From an uncultured Anaerolineae bacterium (GTDB lineage: Bacteria > Chloroflexota > Anaerolineae > J036 > Brachytrichaceae), in the NCBI GenBank assembly GCA_937959265.1, contig CALGMA010000008.1, forward strand, positions 62,001 through 126,000: DNA of 64,000 bases, in the 5' to 3' direction. The notes under the pieces are model-generated. The model saw nothing but the letters and a program-made list of their open reading frames with translations, was not told where the DNA came from and ran no database searches. Every line of letters begins with the position of its first letter. The first letter of the stretch is position 1. Position numbers and translations under genes: made by a program. This document shows, piece by piece, positions 41,377-50,193 of the stretch.

Positions 41377-42114
41377 TCAGCGTAGGCCGGCGTCGGTTGC
41401 GATGGATGATTGGATGGTGTGTTTTGGCGCGAATTGCCCAAGAATTTTAGCACCGGCGGCGGTGAGGAGCAGCGCGACACCGGCCAGCGTGAACCACCAT
41501 CCCGGCCCTACGCCGACCGGGCTGCGGTAGAGCGCCTCGATGAATGGTTTGACCGCGAAATAACCGATGAGCGGCACGGCCGAGGTGATCGCGCAGGCAA
41601 TGAGGCAGACCATGCGCGCCCATGCTGGAAGCTTACCAGTCAGGATGATCACCATGATGAGTGCAAAGGCACCCAGCGTAATGAAGAATTGCAGCCGGTA
41701 ATCAGGGCTGGCGTAAGCAGTCAGGATGTGCGGATAGGCAGGCAGCCCCAGTGAGGCGATCAGCAGGGCGAACGCGCCACCAAGCGCACGCTGCGGCCAA
41801 GGGGCAGCGCGACCTGCTAGCGCCAAGAGAATAGATGCTGACCATAACGGAAGCAGAAACCACTCGTTGAGGAAGATGCCGGCGCCGGGCGTGGCGTTGG
41901 TCGAGATAGACAGGTCGTGACCGCTGCGCATCAGCGGCCCAACGGTATGTGTTGCCCAGGGCAAGAAGTGGCCGATCAGGAGCGCGAGCGCTGCCGTGAA
42001 ATCGAGAACGGAGAATTGAGAATTGAGAAAGGAGAACCGCGTGTGCTCGCTCACCTTCCCAATTCTCAATTCCTCTTTAGGCAGGTTTCCGATTTCTGAT
42101 TCAGATCTTCCCAA
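41377..42114 (-). CDS. Membrane protein of unknown function with a repeat-derived N-terminus
   Basis: The 245-residue frame has about six membrane helices, for example FTAALALLIGHFLPWATHTV, FALIMVIILTGKLPAWARMV and WWFTLAGVALLLTAAGAKIL. I do not recognise a family. The first 40 residues (including TRFSFLNSQFSVLDF) are encoded by a heptamer-repeat palindrome at 42004-42074, so the natural start is unclear. The ATG at 42114 overlaps the end of the molybdenum hydroxylase large subunit, and a non-ATG start just before the first helix is possible. The repeat may have replaced the original N-terminus. Confidence 0.6.
   Translation of the reverse strand: MGRSESEIGNLPKEELRIGKVSEHTRFSFLNSQFSVLDFTAALALLIGHFLPWATHTVGPLMRSGHDLSISTNATPGAGIFLNEWFLLPLWSASILLALAGRAAPWPQRALGGAFALLIASLGLPAYPHILTAYASPDYRLQFFITLGAFALIMVIILTGKLPAWARMVCLIACAITSAVPLIGYFAVKPFIEALYRSPVGVGPGWWFTLAGVALLLTAAGAKILGQFAPKHTIQSSIATDAGLR
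42004..42074. repeat. Palindromic heptamer-repeat element
   Basis: Five GAGAANN heptamers run without a gap from 42004 to 42038 (GAGAACG, GAGAATT twice, GAGAAAG, GAGAACC). About 22 bases later come inverted units AATTCTC and AATTCCT (42061-42074). The two arms can fold into a long imperfect hairpin. It covers the apparent 5' end of the membrane-protein gene. Confidence 0.75.
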
Positions 42115-44398
42115 GTGCCTTGAGCACGTTGTTCGGGTTCATCGGCAACACGGTCATGCGCACGCCGGTGGCCTGATAGATGGCGTTGGCAATCGCAGCG
42201 GCTGGTGGTACAATGGGCACTTCGCCGACGCCCTTTACACCGAATGGGTGGTTGGGGTTGGGCACTTCGACGATCACCGCTTCGATCATGGGTAGGTCAA
42301 GCGCCGTCGGCATGCGGTAATCGAGCAGGCTGGCGTTCATCAGATGGCCGTCTTTGTCGTAGTAATACTCTTCGTTGAGCGCCCAACCGATGCCTTGCGC
42401 CACGCCACCGTGAATCTGGCCCTCGACGTAGCTGGGGTGGATGGCCCGTCCGACGTCCTGCGCAGCGGTATAGCGTAGGATATTCACTTTGCCCGTCTCG
42501 GTGTCCACCTCGATGTCCACCACGTGCGTAGCCAGCGCAGGGATAGCGCCCTTCGTGTCCAACGACACGCTCACGCTCATCGGCCCGCCGGTCTCGTCCA
42601 GCTTCGCGCACAGCTCCTTGAAGGTGATCTGCTTATCACCATAGGAATACACGTCGCCTTCGACGTTGACGTCGTCCGCCGGCACTTCCCACAGCACGGC
42701 GGCGCGCTGCTTCATCTCCTTGATGATCTCTTTGCCGAGATGATATGCGGCCATGCCGGAGCCATAGGTGGTGCGGCTGCCTCCCGTGCCGTCATTGTAG
42801 CCCACTGTCTGCGTGTCACCCACCATCGGCTTGACGTCTTCGTAATGGATGCCGAGCGTCTCGGCCAGCATCATCGCCAGCGAGGCGCGCGTGCCGCCGA
42901 TGTCGGTGCTGCCTTCCAGGTAGGATACGGTGCCGTCGGGGTTGACCACGGCCGAGGCCGACGACTTACCATCCCAGTTGTACCAGAAGCCGCAAGCCAC
43001 ACCGCGCCCAACCTTCATGTAGGGCGCGCTGGGCTCCGGCAGCGGCGCGTCGTAGTGCGGATGCTTCTCGATGGCATCCAGCGTCTCGATGAAGCCGATC
43101 CGGCCGTAGACCGGACCGTCGGCGCGTCGGTCGCCTTCCTTGGCGGCGTTGATGCGGCGGAACTCGATAGGGTCCATGCCCAGTTTCTCGGCCAGCTCGT
43201 CTATCACCGTCTCGCCGGCGAACGCCGCGTTGGTGCCGCCAGGCGCGCGATACGCCTTGGCGGCCGGCTTGTTCACCACCACGTCGTAGCCGTCAATTTG
43301 CACGTTGTCGAGCTTGTAGGGCGCGAAGATCACGCCCATGCCTGCGCCCACCGGCGAGCCAGGAAAGGCGCCGGCCTCGTAAGCCATCCAGGCCTGTGCT
43401 GCGGTGATCTTGCCGTCTTTGCGCGCGCCCATCTTCACGCGGATGACCGAAGCGCTGGTCGGCCCGGTAGCCTTCAGCACTTCGTCGCGCTGCATCCACA
43501 TCTTCACCGGGCGGTGGCCGGACTTGAGCGAGAGCAGGGCAGCCAGCGGCTCGAGATAAACCGGGAACTTGCCGCCGAAGCCGCCGCCGATCTCCATCGG
43601 GATGACGCGAATCTGCGAGAGCGGCACATGTAGGATTTCGCTTAGGTCGCGGCGCTGATCCCATGCACCCTGCGTGCTGGTCCACACGGTGATCTGGCCG
43701 TCGGCGTTCCACAGCGCCGTGCCATTCTGCGGCTCGATGTAGCCCTGGTGCACGGTGTTGGTGTGGAACTCGCGCTCGACGATCACGTCGGCCTCGGCGA
43801 AGCCGGCGGCCAGATCGCCGCGCGCGTGCTGGTCATGGCTGGCGATGTTGGTCGGCTTGTCGCTCACCACCTCGCCCAGTTCTTTGGTGCGCAAGTTGGG
43901 CAGCAGGATGGGTGCATCGTCCTTCATCGCGTCGAGCGCATTCAGCACCAGCGGCAGCACCTCGTACTCGACCTTGATCAGGGCCAGCGCCTCCTCGGCG
44001 ATGTGGATGCTCGTTGCAGCGACCGCGGCGACGGGGTGGCCGTGATACAGCACCTTATCCTGCGCCAAGACGTTCTGGCTGAGATAGCTGTAGTTCACGC
44101 TGCCCTCGCCGCTCTTGGCTACCTTGTCCTCGGCGGGTTTGAGGTCTTTGCCGGTGATGACGGCCTTCACGCCGGGCAACTTCTCCGCCGCGCTGGTGTC
44201 GATCGAAAGGATGCGGGCGTGCGCATGCGGGCTGCGCAGCACCTTGCCGTAAAGCAAGCCCGGCAGCATCACGTCGGCGCCATACTGGGCGCGGCCGGTC
44301 ACCTTGTCCACGCCGTCCGGTCGAATCACGCGCTGGCCGATGACCTTGAAGTGCTTGCCGTTTGTCTTCGCTTCTGTCTTCTCCACAATTGTTGTCAT
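42101..44398 (-). CDS. Molybdenum hydroxylase large (molybdopterin) subunit, xanthine dehydrogenase family
   Basis: The 765-residue protein has the small aldehyde oxidase a/b hammerhead domain near the start (VTGRAQYGADVMLPGLLYGK) and the molybdopterin-binding domain with EIGGGFGGKFPVY, KAYRAPGGTNAAFAGE and, near the end, the active-site Glu in FGVKGVGEVPIVPPAAAIA. It lacks the AYxCSFR loop of form I CO dehydrogenase and the AYRGAGR loop of form II, so it is not a typical CODH. Xanthine, nicotinate, isoquinoline or aldehyde-type substrates are possible. It is the third gene of a minus-strand operon in the order FAD subunit, 2Fe-2S subunit, Mo subunit. The ATG at 44398 with GAGG before it is preferred to upstream starts. 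Confidence 0.9.
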   Translation of the reverse strand: MTTIVEKTEAKTNGKHFKVIGQRVIRPDGVDKVTGRAQYGADVMLPGLLYGKVLRSPHAHARILSIDTSAAEKLPGVKAVITGKDLKPAEDKVAKSGEGSVNYSYLSQNVLAQDKVLYHGHPVAAVAATSIHIAEEALALIKVEYEVLPLVLNALDAMKDDAPILLPNLRTKELGEVVSDKPTNIASHDQHARGDLAAGFAEADVIVEREFHTNTVHQGYIEPQNGTALWNADGQITVWTSTQGAWDQRRDLSEILHVPLSQIRVIPMEIGGGFGGKFPVYLEPLAALLSLKSGHRPVKMWMQRDEVLKATGPTSASVIRVKMGARKDGKITAAQAWMAYEAGAFPGSPVGAGMGVIFAPYKLDNVQIDGYDVVVNKPAAKAYRAPGGTNAAFAGETVIDELAEKLGMDPIEFRRINAAKEGDRRADGPVYGRIGFIETLDAIEKHPHYDAPLPEPSAPYMKVGRGVACGFWYNWDGKSSASAVVNPDGTVSYLEGSTDIGGTRASLAMMLAETLGIHYEDVKPMVGDTQTVGYNDGTGGSRTTYGSGMAAYHLGKEIIKEMKQRAAVLWEVPADDVNVEGDVYSYGDKQITFKELCAKLDETGGPMSVSVSLDTKGAIPALATHVVDIEVDTETGKVNILRYTAAQDVGRAIHPSYVEGQIHGGVAQGIGWALNEEYYYDKDGHLMNASLLDYRMPTALDLPMIEAVIVEVPNPNHPFGVKGVGEVPIVPPAAAIANAIYQATGVRMTVLPMNPNNVLKALGKI

Positions 44399-44455
44399 TT
44401 CCTCAGCCTCCAGTCTTTCTTCAAGGAGCGATGGTCGATGCGTGCACACTTAGGG

Positions 44456-44947
44456 TCACGCGGTCTGCTTCTCCGCGCGCATGATCTCTGCTGCGTCGAG
44501 CACGGCGCGCACGATTTTGTCGTAGCCGGTGCATCGGCACAGGTTGCCGGCCAGCCAGTAGCGCACCTCATGCTCGGTGGGGTTGGGGTTCTTGTCCAGC
44601 AGCGCCTTGGCGGCCACGATGAACCCCGGCGTGCAGATGCCGCATTGCAGCGCGGCGTCTTCCAGGAACTTTTGCTGCAGCGGGTGCAGTCCTTCCTTGG
44701 GTGTGATGCCCTCGATGGTCGTGATGGTCGCGCCGTTGGCCTCGACGCCCAGCACCAGGCACGAGTTCACTAACACGCCGTTCATGATCACGGCGCATGC
44801 GCCGCAGTTGCCGTTGTTGCAGCCCTCCTTGGCGCCGGTCAGGTTGAGCACGTCGCGCAGCACCTCGAGCAGGCTCTGGCGCGGCTCGCACAAGAACGAC
44901 TTCTCTTCGTCGTTAATCGTCGCGGTCACTAGAACTTTGTTGGACAT
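44456..44947 (-). CDS. Molybdenum hydroxylase 2Fe-2S subunit
   Basis: The 163-residue protein has the plant-ferredoxin-type cluster motif GCNNGNCGACAVIMNG (about residues 42-57) and the helical second cluster motifs CGICTPGFIVAAKALL and NLCRCTGYDKIVRAVLDAA. These are diagnostic for the small subunit of xanthine dehydrogenase/CODH-type hydroxylases. It passes electrons between the Mo site and the FAD subunit. It lies between the FAD and Mo subunit genes, with gaps of 80 and 57 bases. The cluster ligands are all present and the length is standard. Confidence 0.95.
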   Translation of the reverse strand: MSNKVLVTATINDEEKSFLCEPRQSLLEVLRDVLNLTGAKEGCNNGNCGACAVIMNGVLVNSCLVLGVEANGATITTIEGITPKEGLHPLQQKFLEDAALQCGICTPGFIVAAKALLDKNPNPTEHEVRYWLAGNLCRCTGYDKIVRAVLDAAEIMRAEKQTA

Positions 44948-45027
44948 GATTTTGTAGAGTTGGTCGCCGGTAAAGGATTATGCCGATCACCGAATTGCCG
45001 GTCGTCGGTTGCCAATGTCGTTGCGAA

Positions 45028-45906
45028 TTACGAATCGCCGCGCGCGCGTTCGATCGCTTTCAGCAATGCGCGCTTGGTCATGACATACGACAGGTGCTTG
45101 CGCTGTTCGGCGCTGCCGCGCATATCGGTAATCGGTCGCGCCGCGGCCTGTGCGGCCCGCGCTGCGGCCTCGATCGCCTCGTCCGAGACCGGCTGTCCGG
45201 CCAACGCTGCGCCGGCTTCCGGCACGAACAGCGGCGTAGGCGCGACAGCGCCGAGCGCAACGCGCGCGCCGACGAAGCGCATCTTATCCCCGTCGAGCAC
45301 GACCACAGCACCCGCGCTGGTCACTGCGATGTCCATCTCGTTGCGCGGAATGAAGCGCAGATAGGCGGCACCGGAGTTCGACTTGGGTGGCGGCAGCTTG
45401 AATGCAACCAATAGCTCGCCCGGCTGCAGCACCGTGCGGCCCGGTCCCACGAAGAACTTCTCCAGCGGAATGGCTTTGGTGACATTGCGCGAGGCGACAA
45501 TACAAGTCGTTTCATAGGCGATCAGGATCGGGATGGAATCGCCGGCGGGTGAAGCCGTGCACACGTTGCCGCCTAATGTCGCACGGCCCTGAATGGCAAT
45601 GCCGCCGATCAGCGTTGCCGCGTCAATCAGCCCCGGATAGTGTTCGATCACTTGAGCATCGTTGTAAATCCGATGCAGCGGCACGGCTGCGCCGATGGTC
45701 AACCCCTCCTTGGGGCTGTAACTGAGCTGATTGAGTTCGGGGATGCCCTTGACGTCCACCACGACTTTTGCGCTGCGCCGGCCCTCGCGCAGGAAGACAA
45801 TGAGGTCGGTGCCGCCGCTCAGGCACTTGGCCTGATCGCCCTCGCGGGCCAGGATCTCGGCAGCTTCCGAAAGGGTGCGTGCGGGAACGTAGGAGAACGC
45901 TTGCAT
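45028..45906 (-). CDS. Molybdenum hydroxylase FAD-binding subunit
   Basis: The 292-residue protein has the family start MQAFSYVPARTLSEAAEIL, the FAD loops CLSGGTDLIVFLREGRR (about 30-46) and GGIAIQGRATLGGNVCTASP, and the C-terminal CODH flavoprotein domain. It transfers electrons from the Fe-S subunit to a carrier, often a quinone or cytochrome. The ATG at 45906 gives the natural N-terminus. It is the first gene of the three-subunit operon, and its promoter must lie in the 304-base space shared with the divergent penicillin-binding protein gene. Near its 3' end the sequence becomes repeat-like (GCGAATT, ACGAATC heptamers at 45023-45036). Confidence 0.93.
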   Translation of the reverse strand: MQAFSYVPARTLSEAAEILAREGDQAKCLSGGTDLIVFLREGRRSAKVVVDVKGIPELNQLSYSPKEGLTIGAAVPLHRIYNDAQVIEHYPGLIDAATLIGGIAIQGRATLGGNVCTASPAGDSIPILIAYETTCIVASRNVTKAIPLEKFFVGPGRTVLQPGELLVAFKLPPPKSNSGAAYLRFIPRNEMDIAVTSAGAVVVLDGDKMRFVGARVALGAVAPTPLFVPEAGAALAGQPVSDEAIEAAARAAQAAARPITDMRGSAEQRKHLSYVMTKRALLKAIERARGDS

Positions 45907-46210
45907 GATTGGGCTTATACCACAACGACTGCAGATGCGCCACACGAAGCACACGTGGGTTACAGGTTCAAGTGCGAATTGTCGAATCGGCTACCGTGCG
46001 CTTTATGCAAAGGTCGCAACAGGTAGCTGCAGTCTGAGCCTTGTCGAAGCCTACGGCTGCCCCGGTAGGCGCGTGTCCACAAACTCTCTCCTCATGGGTG
46101 TAGTTGGGTAGGTGAGGGCGTTGCCTTCGCCTACCCGGCCGGATCCTGAGTCTGGCTATACTGGTATGACCAGGGAACGAGGTGCACCGCTCCTGCGTCT
46201 TCGTAGGGAA
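45907..46210. other. Intergenic region with a strong hairpin between divergent genes
   Basis: These 304 bases separate the FAD subunit gene (minus) from the penicillin-binding protein gene (plus). Bases 46106-46119 pair with 46123-46136 in a 14-bp stem (GGGTAGGTGAGGGC with GCCTTCGCCTACCC, two G-U pairs) closed by a 3-base loop. A TATACT lies at 46157-46162. I saw no further gene and no confident -35 element. Confidence 0.6.
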
Positions 46211-48811
46211 ATGAACGATCAACGCGATGATGATCGTGGCGCGCGGCGGGTGGTTCGCAACACGCCGCCTTCGCAACGCGCCGGCTATGTGCCGTCGGGT
46301 GATCCCGCCGCTGCGTCGAAGCCGGTGATGCAGCCGGCGGCGCCCCGCGTCACTCCGACCGGTGACGCTGCCGCGCGCGCCATGGATCGCGCTGCGGCAC
46401 CGCAGCCCAAGTCACGATCGCTCGGCGCGCAACTCGCACGCATCTTCTTCGCGTTTGCGCTGGGCACATTCGTCTTGTCCTTTGCGATAGTCATCCTCGG
46501 TCTGACCGGTTACTTGCTGATCGTTCGAGATATCCCTGACCCCGGCCGGCTTGCAGCGGCGCAGAGTGCATTCGCCAGCACCCAGATCTTCGACCGCGAA
46601 GGCAACCTGGTTGTGGAGCTGACCGATCCGACCGACCCAACCGCCGGCCGACGCACGCGCGTGCCGCTCGGCCAGATCAGCCCTTATCTTATTCAGGCCA
46701 CACTGGCGACTGAGGATCCGAACTTCTATCGCTATGCGCAAGGCGTGGGCTTTGACCCGGTCGCCATCGCTCGCGCGCTGTATTACGCTGTGACCGAACG
46801 CGAGTTTGTCAGCGGTGGCAGCACCATTACACAGCAGGTGGCGCGCAATTTGCTGCTCTCGCCGGCCGAACGCAGCGCGCGCACGCCGCAGCGCAAGATT
46901 CGCGAGATCGTGCTGGCCAACGAACTGACGCGTCGCTACACACGCGATCAGATTCTGGAGATCTATCTCAACGACAACTACTACGGCAACCAGGCCTACG
47001 GCGTCGAAGCGGCAGCGCAACTCTATTTTGGTAAGCCGGCGAGCGCGTTAAACCTGGCCGAAGCGGCGATGCTGGCCGGCATCCCGCAATCGCCGGTGCT
47101 GTGGGATCCGGTGACGAACAAGCCAGGTGTGCTGCGCCGGCAGAACGATGTGCTGCGGCTGATGGCGAAGGCCGGCTACATCACCCCCGATCAGATCTAC
47201 GAAGCGCAACGCGAGATCGAGCGCCGGACGTTCACCGCCACGTTGCCGAACATCTCGACCATCGCGCCGCACTTCATGCAGTTTGTCAAACAGCAGCTCG
47301 ACGCCGAGTACGGCGCGCAGGGCCTGTATCGCGATGGCTTGCGAGTATACACCTCGCTTGACCCGCGCATCCAGGCGATTGCCGAGAACGCTGTCCGCCA
47401 GCAGATCGCCCAACTGCGCGATAAGAACGTCACCAACGGCGCAACAGTGGTGATCGAACCAAAAACCGGCGAGATCCTCGCCATGGTTGGCAGCGCCGAC
47501 TTCAACGACCCCGGGATAGATGGCCAGGTCAATGTCGCGCTCATGCTGCGCCAGCCGGGGTCGGCGGTCAAGCCGTTCACCTATTTGGCGGCGTTGGAGC
47601 GCGGCTGGACGGTAGCGACGTTGTACTGGGATCGGCCGGTCACCTTCACCAACGAATACGGCCAGGTCTACGCGCCGCGCAACTACGATGGCAAATTCCA
47701 CGGCCCGATGCTCATGCGTGAGGCGTTAGCGCGCAGCATGAACATCCCGGCAGTCGAAACGTTGAATTTCGTCACTGTGCCCGGCTTCCTGGAAATGGCG
47801 CAGCGCGTTGGGTTGAACTTTCCGCCCAATCCGGCCTATGGGCTGGCCATCACGCTGGGCGGCGCAGAGGCGCGGTTGCTCGACTTGACTGCGGCTTATG
47901 CAGTGCTGGCGAATGGCGGCCTGCGCTTATCGCCGATCGCCATCACGCGTGTGACGAGCGCCGACGGCCAGCTGCTGCGCGACTACCGACAGATGCAGGG
48001 GCAACAGGTCGTTCGGCCAGAGCATACCTGGCTGATAACCAGCATCCTGAGCGACAACGCTGCCCGCGCCAAGTCCTTCGGCGTGAACAGCCCGCTGCGG
48101 CTATCGCGGCCGGCCGCTGCCAAGACCGGCACCACCAACGACTTCCGCGATAACCTGACGGTCGGCTATACGCCGGAGTTGGTGGTCGGTGTGTGGGTGG
48201 GCAACAGCGACAATAGCCCAATGCAAAACGTGAGCGGCATCACTGGTGCGGCACCGATCTGGAAGCAGATCATGGAAGAGGCGCTGGCCGGCAAGCCGGC
48301 GCTAGACTTCGCGCCGCCGCCTGGTGTGGTGGCGGTGGCAATCTGCGAATACGGCGGCCGCGCGCCTTCGCCCAACTGTCCGCGCCGGCGCATCGAGTAC
48401 TTCTGCGCCGACCAATTGCCGCCGCCTCCCGATGAGAACGTGGAGCGCGCTGTACAAATTGGCGATCCCGACTCGTTGAACAGCTTGCAGTCTCCAGTCT
48501 CTAATCCCCAGTCCCCCGATATTTTGATCACGCATCCTTCCCTGGGCGAGCCGACTGCGCGTCGCTTGCTCTCGATCCGTGGCACGGTAAACCCGCCGGG
48601 CTTCCAGCAATATGTCGTTGAATACGGCGAGGGCGAAAACCCCGGCGAGTGGAAGTGGATCAGTGGGCCGCACCTGGCACCCGTGGTGGACGGCCAGCTC
48701 ACGGAGTGGGGCATCGAAGGCTTACCCGCCGGGCGCTACACCATTCGCGTTACGGCGAGCACGTCGAACGGCCCGCTCGTCGGCTATGCACGCTTCGACG
48801 TGGGGCCATAG
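46211..48811 (+). CDS. Class A penicillin-binding protein (transglycosylase/transpeptidase)
   Basis: The 866-residue protein has a disordered basic cytoplasmic tail and a membrane helix near residues 85-108. The GT51 domain shows ATEDPNFYRYAQGVGFDPVA, GGSTITQQVARNLLLSP and RKIREIVLANELTRRYTRDQ. The transpeptidase domain has the SxxK motif in RQPGSAVKPFTYLAAL, SxN in ALARSMNIPAVE and KTGT in RPAAAKTGTTNDFRDN. A heptamer-repeat-encoded linker (LQSPVSNPQSP) leads to a C-terminal beta domain with SIRGTVNPPGFQQYVVEYG. It polymerises and cross-links peptidoglycan. The ATG at 46211 has AGGGAA before it. All catalytic motifs are intact. Confidence 0.94.
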   Translation: MNDQRDDDRGARRVVRNTPPSQRAGYVPSGDPAAASKPVMQPAAPRVTPTGDAAARAMDRAAAPQPKSRSLGAQLARIFFAFALGTFVLSFAIVILGLTGYLLIVRDIPDPGRLAAAQSAFASTQIFDREGNLVVELTDPTDPTAGRRTRVPLGQISPYLIQATLATEDPNFYRYAQGVGFDPVAIARALYYAVTEREFVSGGSTITQQVARNLLLSPAERSARTPQRKIREIVLANELTRRYTRDQILEIYLNDNYYGNQAYGVEAAAQLYFGKPASALNLAEAAMLAGIPQSPVLWDPVTNKPGVLRRQNDVLRLMAKAGYITPDQIYEAQREIERRTFTATLPNISTIAPHFMQFVKQQLDAEYGAQGLYRDGLRVYTSLDPRIQAIAENAVRQQIAQLRDKNVTNGATVVIEPKTGEILAMVGSADFNDPGIDGQVNVALMLRQPGSAVKPFTYLAALERGWTVATLYWDRPVTFTNEYGQVYAPRNYDGKFHGPMLMREALARSMNIPAVETLNFVTVPGFLEMAQRVGLNFPPNPAYGLAITLGGAEARLLDLTAAYAVLANGGLRLSPIAITRVTSADGQLLRDYRQMQGQQVVRPEHTWLITSILSDNAARAKSFGVNSPLRLSRPAAAKTGTTNDFRDNLTVGYTPELVVGVWVGNSDNSPMQNVSGITGAAPIWKQIMEEALAGKPALDFAPPPGVVAVAICEYGGRAPSPNCPRRRIEYFCADQLPPPPDENVERAVQIGDPDSLNSLQSPVSNPQSPDILITHPSLGEPTARRLLSIRGTVNPPGFQQYVVEYGEGENPGEWKWISGPHLAPVVDGQLTEWGIEGLPAGRYTIRVTASTSNGPLVGYARFDVGP
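48485..48512. repeat. Heptameric repeat in the linker of the penicillin-binding protein
   Basis: Four 7-base units (TTGCAGT, CTCCAGT, CTCTAAT, CCCCAGT) lie in frame between the transpeptidase and C-terminal domains. The last unit resembles the cyanobacterial STRR1 heptamer CCCCRRT. Confidence 0.65.
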
Positions 48812-48951
48812 CGGCGACTTTTGCCTTCTCCTTCTCATAGCTCGAAGTCGGCTGCCCTAGTCTGGATTCTGCTGCCTCCGGCAGATGCGCCCCTATTGGC
48901 CCTGAGTTGCTCATCCGCGACCCGCGTTGTACAAACGGCCCGAACTCGTAT

Positions 48952-50169
48952 ATGACTCTTTCCCCTCAACTGGCTGCGACGTTGCGATACCTCGAAACGC
49001 AACTCGCCGGCTCGCTGGAAGACGACGTGCGTTACAACATGCGCGTCGAGATCGTCAGTGCCGTTGCCTATGGCGTGTTCATGGCCACGCTGACGTTCAT
49101 GCCAGCGGTGTTGACCAAGCTGGGCGGCTCACCGGCGATAGTCTCGATTTATCTATCCCTGAGCTACCTCGGCCATATCTTTAGCAGCGTCAGCCTGTTG
49201 GTCATGCGCAAGATTACGCCGAAAGCCTTCGCCGTGACGAGCTGGACGCTGGGGCGCATCGTGCTCATTGTGATGGCTTTCGCCAGTGGCGCGCCCGCGT
49301 TGCTAGCATTGGCGACGGTGCTATGGTTGTTGGAGATTGGCCCCGGCCCGGCCTACACGCGCATCTTGCAGAGCATCTATCCGATTGCCCATCGCGGCAA
49401 GATCATGGCCCTCGTGCGTTTTGGCATGGCGCTGACCATTTTAGTCGCCACGCCGCTGATCGGCCTGGGGCTCGACCGGCTGGGCTACCCGGTGGTCTTC
49501 CCGCTGGCCGGCGTGCTGGGCTTGGTCTCTTCGCTGGTGTTCATCAGAATGCGCATCGTCGTCGAGCCGGGTGGGGCGCAGGTGCGCAGCTCGGCGCTAG
49601 ACGCCATGCGTGCTGTGACTCATAACCGGCGCTTCATGATGTATCAGCTTGGCTTGATACTCTTCGGCCTGGCTGCGCTGGCGGCGAGCCCGATATACCC
49701 AGATGTGCAGATCAACCGCTTGCAGTTGTCGTACACCGACCTGGGGTTGCTTGGCCTGGTGCAATCTGTCAGTTGGCTGATCGGCTATTTTGTTTGGGGA
49801 CGGATCATAGACCGATACGGCGCGCTGCGGTGCATCATGCTCACGTTCGTCATCCAGGCTGTCGCGCCGCTGACCTACGCTTTTGCCACAACGGGGTGGA
49901 TGCTGCTGCCGGCGTTCGTCGCTATTGGACTGGTGATGGCCGGCGGCGACATCGGCTTTACCAACGGCTGTCTAGAGTTGTCTGAGCCTGATCGCACCCA
50001 GGAGTACGCTGTGGCGCAATCCACGATCATCGGCCTGCGCGGTTTCATCGCGCCCTTTCTGGGAGTGGGCTTGCTTGGCCTGGGCGTGGCTCAGCCGATC
50101 GTCTTCCTCATAGCCGGTTTGCTGGCGCTCGTGGCCGCGGTTTGCGCCGAGCGCGCCAGGCGCATGTGA
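48952..50169 (+). CDS. Major facilitator superfamily transporter
   Basis: The 405-residue protein has about 12 membrane helices with short loops and a clear central cytoplasmic loop near residues 195-215. No substrate signature is visible. The ATG at 48952 (MTLSPQLAATLRYLETQLAG) is used; a TTG at 48907 would add 15 residues. Its N-terminal arrangement resembles the MFS protein at 204-1457, suggesting the same subfamily. The GNAT acetyltransferase gene follows after 24 bases but has its own -10-like box. Confidence 0.85.
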   Translation: MTLSPQLAATLRYLETQLAGSLEDDVRYNMRVEIVSAVAYGVFMATLTFMPAVLTKLGGSPAIVSIYLSLSYLGHIFSSVSLLVMRKITPKAFAVTSWTLGRIVLIVMAFASGAPALLALATVLWLLEIGPGPAYTRILQSIYPIAHRGKIMALVRFGMALTILVATPLIGLGLDRLGYPVVFPLAGVLGLVSSLVFIRMRIVVEPGGAQVRSSALDAMRAVTHNRRFMMYQLGLILFGLAALAASPIYPDVQINRLQLSYTDLGLLGLVQSVSWLIGYFVWGRIIDRYGALRCIMLTFVIQAVAPLTYAFATTGWMLLPAFVAIGLVMAGGDIGFTNGCLELSEPDRTQEYAVAQSTIIGLRGFIAPFLGVGLLGLGVAQPIVFLIAGLLALVAAVCAERARRM

Positions 50170-50178
50170 CGGCGCAGG

Positions 50179-50184
50179 TACAAT
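50179..50184 (+). promoter_or_regulatory. -10-like box for leaderless GNAT mRNA
   Basis: TACAAT ends 9 bases before the ATG at 50194, with no Shine-Dalgarno, the same arrangement as for the reductase at 35017. Confidence 0.4.
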
Positions 50185-50193
50185 TTCGGTCAC

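Noticed and set aside
42101..45906. Aerobic CO dehydrogenase (coxMSL)
   Set aside because: The large subunit lacks the form I AYxCSFR loop and the form II AYRGAGR loop.
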